In this document: one piece after another, positions 15,702 through 24,532 of the stretch
Position numbering within the stretch: position 1 is the first letter of the stretch
How the letters are laid out: every line of letters begins with the position of its first letter
Assembly (NCBI RefSeq): GCF_001293125.1
Contig: NZ_CP009312.1
Coordinates: forward strand, 1-64,000
Direction: 5' to 3'
Source of the DNA: Lawsonella clevelandensis
GTDB taxonomy: Bacteria > Actinomycetota > Actinomycetes > Mycobacteriales > Mycobacteriaceae
DNA: 64,000 bases
The notes under the pieces: generated by a model
Databases searched by the model: none
What the model was told of the DNA's origin: nothing
What the model saw: only the letters and a program-made list of their open reading frames with translations
Made by a program: the position numbers and the translations under genes

Positions 15702-17266
15702 ATGTCTCGCTCTTACGATGAAGCCGCTGCTCACCCCAGACAATTACGGGGACGCCTCTCTGCCATCGGTGTTGGTCTAGGAGATTCCGAGCTTCTCACC
15801 GTCAAAGCCGTTCGCGCGTTGCAAGCCGCTGATGTAGTTGCCTATCACCAGGCCCCTGGACGCCTGTCCCACGCTCTGCGCACCGTCACCCCCCCTACCT
15901 CGACCACCAGCGACTGCTTGTCCTAGAGTATCCGGTGACCACTGGACCAACCTCCCATCCAGAGGGATACCAAGGAGCATTAGCAGAGTTTTACGACACG
16001 GCTGAGAGGCTGCTGCGAGCTGAGCTTGCGGCTGGCAAAACCGTTGCTCTTATCGCGGCTGGAGATCCCCTCATCTATAGCTCACAACAGCATCTCAGCC
16101 GCCGCCTCACCGGGGACTATCCCGTCGACATCATCCCCGGGATCAGCAGTATTCAAGCAGCAGCCGCTGCGACCAGGAGCGTATTGTGCGAGGATCGCGA
16201 CGTGTTTCGTGTCGTGCCGGCGACGTTGCCCCTTGCAGAACTCACCGCCCAACTGTGCAGTGGCGACCCGCTTGCGGTCCTAAAACTGGGGCGTACTACC
16301 GACACACTCGTTTCGGCGCTCCGCGCGGCGGACCGGTTAGAGCACGCTCTCGTCGTGAGCAATGCCAGCACGCCACACGAACACATCATTCCTTTGACGG
16401 AAGCGCTCAGTAAGGGGGAGCTACTCCCCTACTTCTCCGTCGTACTGCTTCCCTCTGCGACACTTGCCGACGGGGTTGTGCGCGAGGAGAATGCTCCGGC
16501 GGAAGGACGTGTTGATGTCGTGGGGTTGGGGCCCGGGGACGCCAAATTTCTCACCCAGGACACGGCGGATATTCTCGCCCAAGCTACTGATGTGGTGGGC
16601 TACGCCACCTATACACAACGAGTCTCGGTGAGGGAGGACCAGCACGTCCACAGTTCAGGAAACATGGTGAAACTCGAGCGTGCACGACTGGCGCTAGATC
16701 TAGCCGCTGGCGGAAAACGGGTGGTCGTTGTTTCGTCTGGGGATCCCGGTATGTTTGGAATGGTGACGGCACTAATGGAAGTTCTCGATACGCTTGATCC
16801 CCAGAGTGAAGATGCGGAGAGGCTAGCCCAGCTGCCGATAGAAATTCATCCCGGAGTCACAGCAGCTCTGGCAGCAGCCGCCCACGTGGGTGCTCCTTTG
16901 GGCCATGATTTTGCTGTTCTCTCTTTGTCAGACCGCATGAAGCCCTGGGGTACCATCGCACAGCGTGTGCAGGCCTGTTGTGATGCGGATATGGCATTCG
17001 CTGTATATAACCCCAAATCGCGGACACGACCGCACCAAATCGATGCCTTTATTAAGCTTTTGCACCACGCACGCAGCCCCGAAACTCTGATTATTAAGGT
17101 TCGCGCGGTAGGCTGTGAACAGGAACAATACAGTGTCAGCACGCTTGCCGACTTTACGAGTGAAGATGTTGACATACGCACTGTGCTTATCGTCGGGTCC
17201 TCCCGCACGCGCATAGTGGCCGTAGGTGACCGTCAACGGGTTTATACACCGCGGCGTTACGACTAG
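15702..17266 (+). pseudogene. cobIJ: Frameshifted cobIJ (precorrin-2 and precorrin-3B methyltransferases)
   Basis: Fusion of precorrin-2 C20-methyltransferase (CobI, first half) and precorrin-3B C17-methyltransferase (CobJ, second half), as in mycobacteria. CobI begins with GVGLGDSELLTVKAVRALQAADVVAYH, then the frame ends early. Restoring one base in the C7 run at 15889-15895 continues into PPYLDHQRLLVLEYPVTT and the long frame from 15935 with the CobI core, followed by CobJ (VDVVGLGPGDAKFLT, VVSSGDPGMFGM, EIHPGVTAALAAAA, FAVYNPKSRTRPHQ). Corrected length is about 521 aa. The 3' frame is otherwise uninterrupted, so the lesion is probably recent or prone to slippage. Confidence 0.85.
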
Positions 17267-17274
17267 GAGATGTA

Positions 17275-18600
17275 GTGGCAGATAAGCCAGTCAAGCCCCG
17301 TGTAGTGTGGGTAGATATCGCCAAAGGTATCTCAATTCTCACGGTCGTTTTCCTTCACTTATCGACCTGGGGTATCGACACTGGAAACTCACCTGGACTG
17401 TGGTACAACGTTTCTGCGAACTTCGTCCATTTGCGTTTGCCGCTTTTCTTCATGGTATCTGGCCTCTTTGCCGCTAAGATTCGGCGCTTTACCTTTGCTG
17501 AGCTCATCGTCAAACGCACGTGGCTGTGGGGCGTTCCTTTTATTCTGTGGGGAGCCATTGTTTTGCTGGCCTCCCACTTTATTCGCGGCACCTCTCTCGA
17601 TCACTTCTGGAGCCAATGGGGCCGGGGAATAATCTTTCCCGAAAACGGAATTTGGTTCCTTATGGCATTGCTGGTCTTCACCTTCGTCATTTGGGTATGC
17701 AGGCATGTGCGCGGGCGCTACGTGCTGGCAGTGTCCTTCGCCCTGACACTTATCGCCCCTTTTATTGGAGGTTCTGCGCAGGCTGGCCCCCTATGGTCGT
17801 GGACGCGCCTCGCAATGTACTTTTCCTCTTACTGCATTGGGTTATACGGCCGCGAGATTGTTATCCGCGTTGCCGCTAAGAGCCGCTGGTACCACGCACT
17901 TATTCTCTTTGCACTGCTCATAGTGATGGAGAAAGGCTACCGCTACATCAACAATGAGTTCCTGCACACCAGCGCTAACATTCTCCTCATCGGCTACGGC
18001 CTTATTACTGGCGTGGCGATCGCGGTAGCACTAGACGGTACCTACTTTGGAAAACTACTCTCCTACATTGGGCGACATACCTTGGAGATCTACCTGCTCA
18101 ACGAGATTCTCGTCTGGGTCTTCTATAAAGACATCTTCCCTCTAATCGACATTCACACCGGCAGTGACTTGTCCACCTGGCAAGAGGGTGAACTCTTCAT
18201 GAACCCGCGGGGCGTTCTCAGCTCGATGAACTTCTGGGCTCCGCTCATTGGGCTGGTCTTCGTGACGGGCGTTTCTCTGCTGATTCGGGAGCTGGTGCGC
18301 GGTTCTCGTCTCGACTACGTGTTCACCCCTCCCACTTTTGCCTGGATGACCCGCTGGGTGGAGGAGAGTATTGCACGTCGTGCGCAACGCCATGCAGAGG
18401 CACGTGCGCAGGCGGCGTCGCAAGGCCGCCAATACCATCCTGAGAATGACGAAGCTTTGCTTGCCGAGCCAGACGCTACTACCGAATTGCTTGCTTCTGA
18501 AAAGGGGCTTTTGGAAGAACGCGCGGCGCATCATCACAATGACGGAGATGACCATGCGCGGCGAAGCCAAAGCTCCCACCAACGGGAACAGGAATGCTAG
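17275..18600 (+). CDS. Acyltransferase-3 family membrane protein
   Basis: Integral membrane protein of 441 aa (GTG start, AGGAGATG just upstream, 8 bp after cobIJ). The acyltransferase-3 hallmark WVDIAKGISILTVVFLH with the catalytic-type His (about residue 28) is at the N-terminus, and about ten hydrophobic helices extend to residue ~350. A ~90-residue hydrophilic C-terminal tail ends in a His/Asp-rich stretch (AAHHHNDGDDHARRS). Family members acylate polysaccharides or lipids of the cell envelope; in Mycobacteriales some modify mycolate or arabinan precursors. The substrate is unknown here. It is not part of B12 synthesis even though it directly follows the decayed genes. Confidence 0.85.
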   Translation: MADKPVKPRVVWVDIAKGISILTVVFLHLSTWGIDTGNSPGLWYNVSANFVHLRLPLFFMVSGLFAAKIRRFTFAELIVKRTWLWGVPFILWGAIVLLASHFIRGTSLDHFWSQWGRGIIFPENGIWFLMALLVFTFVIWVCRHVRGRYVLAVSFALTLIAPFIGGSAQAGPLWSWTRLAMYFSSYCIGLYGREIVIRVAAKSRWYHALILFALLIVMEKGYRYINNEFLHTSANILLIGYGLITGVAIAVALDGTYFGKLLSYIGRHTLEIYLLNEILVWVFYKDIFPLIDIHTGSDLSTWQEGELFMNPRGVLSSMNFWAPLIGLVFVTGVSLLIRELVRGSRLDYVFTPPTFAWMTRWVEESIARRAQRHAEARAQAASQGRQYHPENDEALLAEPDATTELLASEKGLLEERAAHHHNDGDDHARRSQSSHQREQEC

Positions 18601-18789
18601 CAGTCTCGAGGAGGTGACGGAGTGTCGTGTGCAGCGGTGAGTGCAGCGTCACGGAGTGACCCGTCACTATATTCTCCACGAGGGCAAGCTGACGTGGGTA
18701 ACCAAGTATCAGTGGAGCATAGTGAATGAGCTGGGTAGCATCACTATCGAGATCAGTTGGAGGGGCAGCAGTAAGCCCGATGGCATGAA

Positions 18790-19548
18790 TTATCGGGGCA
18801 TTCTCCGCCACAGTGCGGTGGGAACGAATGGCATGATAGCGGCGAGGAGGCGTAAACGATTGGGCACCCATACTCGGTGTTTACCAGACCGAATAGCTTG
18901 ATAGACCTCGGCAGCAACCTGTTCTGCTGTCGATGACATGATGGCCGGATCCATACCTTGTGTCATCCGTCCGATAACAAACCCCGGTCGTGCCATCACG
19001 ACATTGATCTTTTCTTTGTGGGTGGCATCGATGAGGCCTGAGAGAAAGCCGTCTAATCCAGCCTTGGCGGACCCGTACACGTAGTTTCCGCGCCGTACGC
19101 GCCATCCGGCAATAGACGAGAACGCTACAAGCAGCCCGTGGGTATGTTTACGGAGGTACTCGATAGCAGCAGTAATCGTCACTACTTGGGCGGTGTAATC
19201 CGTGTACGCAATGCGATACGCCTCCTTCGGATCACGCTCCGCCTTATGTTGATTCCCCAGTACCCCGAACGCCACAATGATGGTGCTCACCGGCATGCCG
19301 CAGACTTTCTCTGCGCGCTCGTAGATGGAGGTGAGATCGTTTTCCGTCAGGGCATCCCATTCCAGGCAGTAGACCTGCTGCGCGCCTCCTCGGAGGAGAT
19401 CTTCAAAAGCTCCAACATCTTGTTGCGACGGTCGCTGTGCGAGGACAACTGGCCGTCCGTTGCAGAGTCTACTGGCGAGTGCCACCCCAATTTCGGATCG
19501 TCCACCCAGCAGGAGAATGCCACCTTCCGAGGGTTGCAGAGTCTTCAC
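18790..19548 (-). CDS. Short-chain dehydrogenase, DprE2-like (Rv2073c type)
   Basis: NAD(P)-dependent SDR of 252 aa. The nucleotide-binding glycine motif LLGGRSEIG (about residues 12-20), AFGVLGN, the catalytic Ser in FSSIAGW and the Tyr-x3-Lys in YVYGSAKAGLDGF (about 153-166) are all present, so the enzyme should be active. Overall it resembles DprE2, the reductase that finishes decaprenylphosphoryl-arabinose synthesis. The position beside cob genes and helY matches the paralogue Rv2073c rather than the dprE1-dprE2 locus. It lies 16 bp downstream of helY and is probably cotranscribed. Confidence 0.85.
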   Translation of the reverse strand: MKTLQPSEGGILLLGGRSEIGVALASRLCNGRPVVLAQRPSQQDVGAFEDLLRGGAQQVYCLEWDALTENDLTSIYERAEKVCGMPVSTIIVAFGVLGNQHKAERDPKEAYRIAYTDYTAQVVTITAAIEYLRKHTHGLLVAFSSIAGWRVRRGNYVYGSAKAGLDGFLSGLIDATHKEKINVVMARPGFVIGRMTQGMDPAIMSSTAEQVAAEVYQAIRSGKHRVWVPNRLRLLAAIMPFVPTALWRRMPR

Positions 19549-19564
19549 AAGAATCCCTTTCCTT

Positions 19565-22195
19565 CTACAGCGATTCGGCCACGATACCGCGCTGGATGGC
19601 TTTTTTCGCTTGGTAAGAACAGTCTACGAGGTGTTGATACTCTGCGGTATCGAGTTTGGTGAGCTGTGACAGAAGGTCCACGATTTGGCGAATATGTCGG
19701 ACAAAGTCTCCAGGGGTGACGCTCAGCCCAAACATTTTTGCGACGATGAGGCACTCTTCGAGAGGGGCTCCACTCGCCCAACGGTAGACCGCTGTTGTTA
19801 ATCCACCGTAAAGGGGGCGGGACAATAACACGTCGTGTTTCCGCTCCAGGCGGTGAATGTCACGGGCGATGCGTTGGGTATCGGCAAAAGTATCGGCGAG
19901 TACCTCTGTTTGTGCTGGAGGCCAGTAGTGGTCCGTCTCTTTCCGGGCTTCTCCGGTAATCGCTGAGATCACCGCGGCGAGCTCCGCGGGATCCAACCCA
20001 TCCCATGCGTGTTCGCGCACTGCTTCTGTGCAGATAAGGTCAGTTTCGCAGTAGATGAACCGGAGAAGTGTACCAGCGTCAGTAAGCTGATAATCCGAGG
20101 TGAGATAGCCAGCGTCATGCAGAATGCTGCACACATGTACAAAGTTGGTGGCGAGAGTTCCTGAGGAGTGGTCAATGTGGTGTTGGAGAGCCTCACGCTG
20201 TTGGAGTAGGCGGGCTCGATCACGGTTGAGTGCGGCAATCTCAGCTTCTGTGAGGTGGCCGTGCAAGGGATGGCAGCGTACCTTCTCTCGCAGATGGTGC
20301 AGGTGGGCTGGAGGATGGAGGTTCTTTTCTCGGAGGGCATCTTTGGGGATACGAATGTTACTGTGTGCGAGTTCCCGACGGGCTAGCTTGACGGTGTGTG
20401 CATCATCTGCGGCACACTTTTTCTCGAGGTGGATATGGCCAAGGGAGTGTCCATTATGTCGAACATTGGAGAGAGGGGTTGCTCCCACCCAAGTGGATGT
20501 CACGACGAGAATACGGTTTTTGCGAGGACGTTCGAGTACCACCCCAAGGATAGGTTTCTTCCGGACACTGATACAGATGACATCACCGCGACGCAGTTTA
20601 GCTAAGGCCCCTTTGGAAGCACGTGGCTTGTCTTTGTTCCGCTTCTTTTCCCATGCTTTTGTCTCCGCGTTGAGTTTGGCAATAAGGTCGAGGTAGTCGG
20701 ACATTTCGGGGGAAATATCGGCGTCTACTGCTGCGAGCTGTTTATCTACCCGTGTCAGCTCTCGTTGCGCGTGTACGACCGCCGCATCGTTTTGGTACTG
20801 CCCAAAGGATTGGTGAAGCAGCACACGAGCATCTTCATAGCTATGGTGAGCAAGCAGGTTGACGACCATGTTGTAGCCAACCTTAAAGCTTGAGCGAAGT
20901 GGTGACGGGTCCGCATTGTACAGGTCTGCGAGACGGTCCAGGTCCACTTCTTGGTTGTAGTAGACGATAGCGTGACCAGTGGCATCGATACCGCGGCGCC
21001 CGGCTCTGCCAATAAGTTGCGCAAACTGGCTGCTGGTGAGTTCTTCATGGGTGGTGCCGTTAAACTTCGTAAGCTTTTCCAACACGACGGCACGTGCAGG
21101 CATGTTGATACCGAGCGCTAGAGTGGAAGTGGCGAAGACGAATTTTAGCAGTCCTCTACTGAAGAGTTCTTCCACAACTTGTTTGAACAGGGGCAGCATA
21201 CCTGCATGGTGGGCAGCAAAACCACGGCCAAGCGCGGCCCTCCACTGCGAAAAGTGCAGGGTTTCGCGGTCACCTTCAGAGAGGTGGTGGCATCGTTCGT
21301 CGACATGTTGGTAGATGCGCTGCCGCTCTTTTTTCGTCGTCAACGTGAGACGAGAGCGGGTACATTGGGCCAGTGCAGAGTCGCATCCCGCACGGGAGAA
21401 AATGAAGTCGATTGCGGGCAGAAGGTTCTCTCGTTCAAGTGCTTCGACGATACGAATTCGGTTCGGAAAACGTTCATGGTGGTTGGGGCTGTGGAGTACT
21501 CGGTCCACGCGGTCTTGCAGGTGCTGTGAGACATGCTTACCGTTTTTGCTGAACAGCGGATAGATCGTGGAATTGAGAAGCACGTTAGCTGTGAGAGGTA
21601 CTGGTCGAAAGTCTGAACAGACGGTGCTTGTGGGGCCTACAACCGCAGTGATCCAAGCGGAGAATTCGGCGGTGTTCCCAATAGTAGCGGAGAGTGCAAT
21701 GAGCTGGACGCCATCAGGAAGTGAGAGGATGACTTCCTCCCAGACTGCTCCGCGGAAGGCGTCCGCAAGATAGTGCACTTCATCCATCACCACATAGCGG
21801 AGGTCGTGAAGAGTGCTGCTGCCTACATAAAGCATGTTACGGAGTACTTCCGTCGTCATGACAACGACGGAAGCATCCCCATTAATAGATTGATCTCCAG
21901 TGAGGAGACCAACGTTATCTTTTCCCCACCGCGCACAAAAGTCTCGATATTTTTGATTCGACAGGGCTTTGATGGGGGTTGTGTAAAACAGTTTTTCAGA
22001 CTGGTGAAGGGCTAAAACGGCAGCTGCCTCAGCGATAACGGTTTTCCCCGCTCCGGTAGGCGCGCTGACGACCACATTGTGTCCCTCAGCAATATGGGAG
22101 ATAGCACGCTGTTGAAATTCATCGAGGGAGAAAGGGCGACGCGCAATAAAGGCGTCGAGAATTTCTTGTCTAGCGTGGAGCGTTGTCTGTTCCAT
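19565..22195 (-). CDS. helY: Ski2/Mtr4-like RNA helicase HelY
   Basis: Superfamily 2 helicase of 876 aa. Motifs run in order: Q-type FSLDEFQQRAI, Walker A SAPTGAGKT, motif II DEVH in MDEVHYLADAFRG, motif III SATIGN and motif VI QLIGRAGRRGID, followed by the Ski2-type C-terminal helical region. Actinobacterial HelY is thought to act in RNA turnover or quality control. The ATG at 22195 is chosen because GAGGAAG precedes it at good distance; an upstream ATG at 22255 would add 20 residues read inside tatC. The gene overlaps the 3' end of tatC by 26 bp, so it is translationally tied to the tat genes. Confidence 0.93.
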   Translation of the reverse strand: MEQTTLHARQEILDAFIARRPFSLDEFQQRAISHIAEGHNVVVSAPTGAGKTVIAEAAAVLALHQSEKLFYTTPIKALSNQKYRDFCARWGKDNVGLLTGDQSINGDASVVVMTTEVLRNMLYVGSSTLHDLRYVVMDEVHYLADAFRGAVWEEVILSLPDGVQLIALSATIGNTAEFSAWITAVVGPTSTVCSDFRPVPLTANVLLNSTIYPLFSKNGKHVSQHLQDRVDRVLHSPNHHERFPNRIRIVEALERENLLPAIDFIFSRAGCDSALAQCTRSRLTLTTKKERQRIYQHVDERCHHLSEGDRETLHFSQWRAALGRGFAAHHAGMLPLFKQVVEELFSRGLLKFVFATSTLALGINMPARAVVLEKLTKFNGTTHEELTSSQFAQLIGRAGRRGIDATGHAIVYYNQEVDLDRLADLYNADPSPLRSSFKVGYNMVVNLLAHHSYEDARVLLHQSFGQYQNDAAVVHAQRELTRVDKQLAAVDADISPEMSDYLDLIAKLNAETKAWEKKRNKDKPRASKGALAKLRRGDVICISVRKKPILGVVLERPRKNRILVVTSTWVGATPLSNVRHNGHSLGHIHLEKKCAADDAHTVKLARRELAHSNIRIPKDALREKNLHPPAHLHHLREKVRCHPLHGHLTEAEIAALNRDRARLLQQREALQHHIDHSSGTLATNFVHVCSILHDAGYLTSDYQLTDAGTLLRFIYCETDLICTEAVREHAWDGLDPAELAAVISAITGEARKETDHYWPPAQTEVLADTFADTQRIARDIHRLERKHDVLLSRPLYGGLTTAVYRWASGAPLEECLIVAKMFGLSVTPGDFVRHIRQIVDLLSQLTKLDTAEYQHLVDCSYQAKKAIQRGIVAESL

Positions 22196-23213
22196 TGTCG
22201 GCGGCTTCCTCGTCGTCGATGTCGACATCGGCCCATGCCCAACGTTCGTGGACATCGACCTGTGTTAGTGGCTGATCGTCCGGCAGCAGCGCCGGTGCAG
22301 CGATAGTTGAAGCAGCTACCTCCTTCCCACTTGCCGTTAGAGTGGTAGGAGCAACTGCATCAGGAGTTCCTAAAGGAGAGGCGCTATCGTCGTCGGTGTC
22401 TATCCACGCAGGGCGTTCCTTCTTCTTGCGTCTATCGTGCACACGGCAGATCTGGATAGCGATCTCTTGTAGCACAGTCAAGGTAAGCGCTAATGCGGTC
22501 ATAGAGACGGGGTCGCCACCAGGGGTGACGAAAGCAGCAAAGCAGAAGAGGCAGAAAATAGCGATTCGTCGCCACTTCTTGAGTTGCTCGTATTGCACTA
22601 CACCCATGATGTTGAGGGTGACGATGAGCAGCGGCAGTTCGAAGCTCATACCGAAGATAACGATGAGCGCCAACATGAAATTGAAGTATTGCGTACCCGA
22701 AAGCGCAGTGATCTGGACGTTATTGCCCATATTGAGGAGGAAGTCCAACGCCTTTGCGACCACGAAGTAGGCTAGTACCGCCCCGCAGATGAAGAGGAAT
22801 GACGCAATGCCCACATAGAGGAGGGCGAACTTCTTTTCCCTCTTGTACAGACCAGGTGCGATGAATGCCCACACTTGGTAGAGCCAGAAGGGGCTAGCAA
22901 AGACGCAACCGGCAACAGCTCCCACTTTAAGGCGCAGCATGAACTGCTCGAATGGGCCAGTTGCGAGCAGCCGGCAGGTATCGTCATTACCCAACTGGAG
23001 ACGTGCTTCTGGGGGAATCGCACAGTAAGGTCCCCGCAGAATCTCACCGAGGCTAGGAATTACGCCAATACGCAGGTCGTACCACACGAACCCAAAGATC
23101 ATCGCCAGGAAAATGATCCCGACGATGAAAATAATGCGTTTCCTAAGCTCTCGTAAATGCTCCGTCAACGCCATCTTTTCTTCTGGCGTGCGGATGTGTT
23201 TTTTTTGAGCCAA
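22170..23213 (-). CDS. tatC: Twin-arginine translocase subunit TatC
   Basis: Six-helix core of the Tat protein export system (347 aa), which binds twin-arginine signal peptides. The N-terminal cytoplasmic LTEHLRELRKRI motif with its essential Glu is intact, as is FGMSFELPLLIVTLN in the central loops. After the sixth helix (about residue 260) comes an unusually long hydrophilic tail of ~85 residues, acidic and Thr/Ala-rich, as seen in several mycobacteria and corynebacteria. It lies 33 bp downstream of tatA. No tatB is in the window, so that gene must be elsewhere. Confidence 0.95.
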   Translation of the reverse strand: MAQKKHIRTPEEKMALTEHLRELRKRIIFIVGIIFLAMIFGFVWYDLRIGVIPSLGEILRGPYCAIPPEARLQLGNDDTCRLLATGPFEQFMLRLKVGAVAGCVFASPFWLYQVWAFIAPGLYKREKKFALLYVGIASFLFICGAVLAYFVVAKALDFLLNMGNNVQITALSGTQYFNFMLALIVIFGMSFELPLLIVTLNIMGVVQYEQLKKWRRIAIFCLFCFAAFVTPGGDPVSMTALALTLTVLQEIAIQICRVHDRRKKKERPAWIDTDDDSASPLGTPDAVAPTTLTASGKEVAASTIAAPALLPDDQPLTQVDVHERWAWADVDIDDEEAADNGTDNAPR

Positions 23214-23246
23214 GATCCTGTTCTCGTTTAGTGAGGAGGGAAAAGC

Positions 23247-23558
23247 TTATTCAGCCTTTTTCACGGGATCGGTGACGGGTTCAGTAGGCGTCTCTACCAC
23301 GATAGTGTCGTCATCGACGATAACTGCATCTGCCTCGACCACGGGTTCGGCCTGAAGTTGTTCGGCTTTCTTCGTCTTGCCGGCCCTGCGAGCGGGTTTG
23401 TCGTCCCCGTTCTCGTTCTTCATTTCCTTCATTTCGGACTTGAAGATACGCATGGAACGCCCCATGGAGCGTGCGAGTTCAGGAAGTTTAGCGGCTCCGA
23501 AGAGGACGATAATAACGAGCAGGATAATAAGAATTTCCGGCCAACCAAGAGTGGGCAT
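23247..23558 (-). CDS. tatA: Twin-arginine translocase subunit TatA
   Basis: Pore-forming Tat component of 103 aa with one membrane helix (about residues 6-22), the FG hinge in VLFGAAKLPELARS and an amphipathic helix, then a charged C-terminal tail. I start at the ATG at 23558, which has GGAGG 6 nt upstream; the alternative ATG four codons earlier has none. It is directly followed by tatC and preceded by pafC. Confidence 0.95.
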   Translation of the reverse strand: MPTLGWPEILIILLVIIVLFGAAKLPELARSMGRSMRIFKSEMKEMKNENGDDKPARRAGKTKKAEQLQAEPVVEADAVIVDDDTIVVETPTEPVTDPVKKAE

Positions 23559-23605
23559 GGTGTCCTCCAACTAACGTCATAAGGGGGTTTCACTGTATGG
23601 CTAGT

Positions 23606-24532
23606 CTACCGCGCTAACGCCTGCGCGGCTCGGTCCACAACAGTCTTTTCTATATGTTTAGGTCGGCATACCACCATGTAGTCTGCGTAGCGTTGTGCCA
23701 TCCGCAGCAACCACGCTTCAGTAAAGTACGGCAGCACGCCGTAGAGCGTGCTGGAGTTACTGTCGGTAATGGTGATTCCCAGCAGTTCTGCCAGCCAGAC
23801 TGCGTCATGACGCAAGGTGACGTATGCTTCCTTGGCCGTCTCGCCATCTGTACAGTAGCGCTCAATGTCGGCGATGTGAAGCGGTTCCTCCCCTGCCCAC
23901 AGGGTGTCAGGATGAAGCTGAACGATGCGATCCAGTCGGAATTGTCGGAGTTCGTGCGCATCCAAGGACCAGGCAATGAGATAGGCGAATCCCTTGCGGA
24001 TAATGATCCGGTAGGGCAAAACTCGGCGGCCTGGTGTCAGCTCACCTGTACCGCGAAGATAGTCAAGCGTCAGCACTCGCCTATCGGTAATAGCAGTCGA
24101 GAGGATTTCGGTCGCACCTGGTATTCCTCCAGTGGGTGCAGCTGTGTCAGCTGACCCACTGGAGGCAGACGGCTGGCCCGTCAGCTTAGCGAGCACACTG
24201 TGGACTGCTGTGTGGTTGGTTAGCCCGGGGACTTTATCAACGTGCTCCAGCGCCAGAGTAAGCGCAGCTCGCTCAGCAGTCGTAAGGCGGAGAGGTTTCT
24301 CCAATCCCTGCGCTGTATAGACGTAGATATTATCGCCCCAAATATCTATATCGAGAAGATCGCCGCCATAGTATCCGGGGATGCCACAGCAGACCGCTAT
24401 CTCGAGGATGGAGGTGAGCTCGCGGGGTGAAATCCCGAAATGCGCAGCTGCTTCACGGCGAGTGATACCGCCATGGTTGGCGAGATACGGGATAATGTCG
24501 AGAGCGAGGGCGACTTTTTGTGAGGTCTTCAT
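23606..24532 (-). CDS. pafC: WYL-domain regulator PafC
   Basis: Second half of the PafBC transcriptional activator (308 aa). An N-terminal winged helix (about residues 5-70; GITRREAAAHFGISPREL) is followed by a WYL domain with LDYLRGTGELTPGRRVLPYRIIIRKGFAYLIAW, the region proposed to sense nucleic acid, and a C-terminal extension. In mycobacteria PafB and PafC form a heterodimer that switches on a LexA-independent DNA-damage regulon. The start overlaps the pafB stop (ATGA). Confidence 0.93.
   Translation of the reverse strand: MKTSQKVALALDIIPYLANHGGITRREAAAHFGISPRELTSILEIAVCCGIPGYYGGDLLDIDIWGDNIYVYTAQGLEKPLRLTTAERAALTLALEHVDKVPGLTNHTAVHSVLAKLTGQPSASSGSADTAAPTGGIPGATEILSTAITDRRVLTLDYLRGTGELTPGRRVLPYRIIIRKGFAYLIAWSLDAHELRQFRLDRIVQLHPDTLWAGEEPLHIADIERYCTDGETAKEAYVTLRHDAVWLAELLGITITDSNSSTLYGVLPYFTEAWLLRMAQRYADYMVVCRPKHIEKTVVDRAAQALAR

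Noticed and set aside
15889-15895. C7 tract as a functional phase-variation switch
   Set aside because: With cobN truncated and cobH internally deleted, switching cobIJ alone could not restore the pathway; decay is the simpler reading, though the tract is still reported.
15501-15926. A possible CobH-CobI fusion protein
   Set aside because: The continuous frame comes from a cobH deletion; the natural cobH stop and cobIJ start are both visible at 15697-15702 in their own frames.
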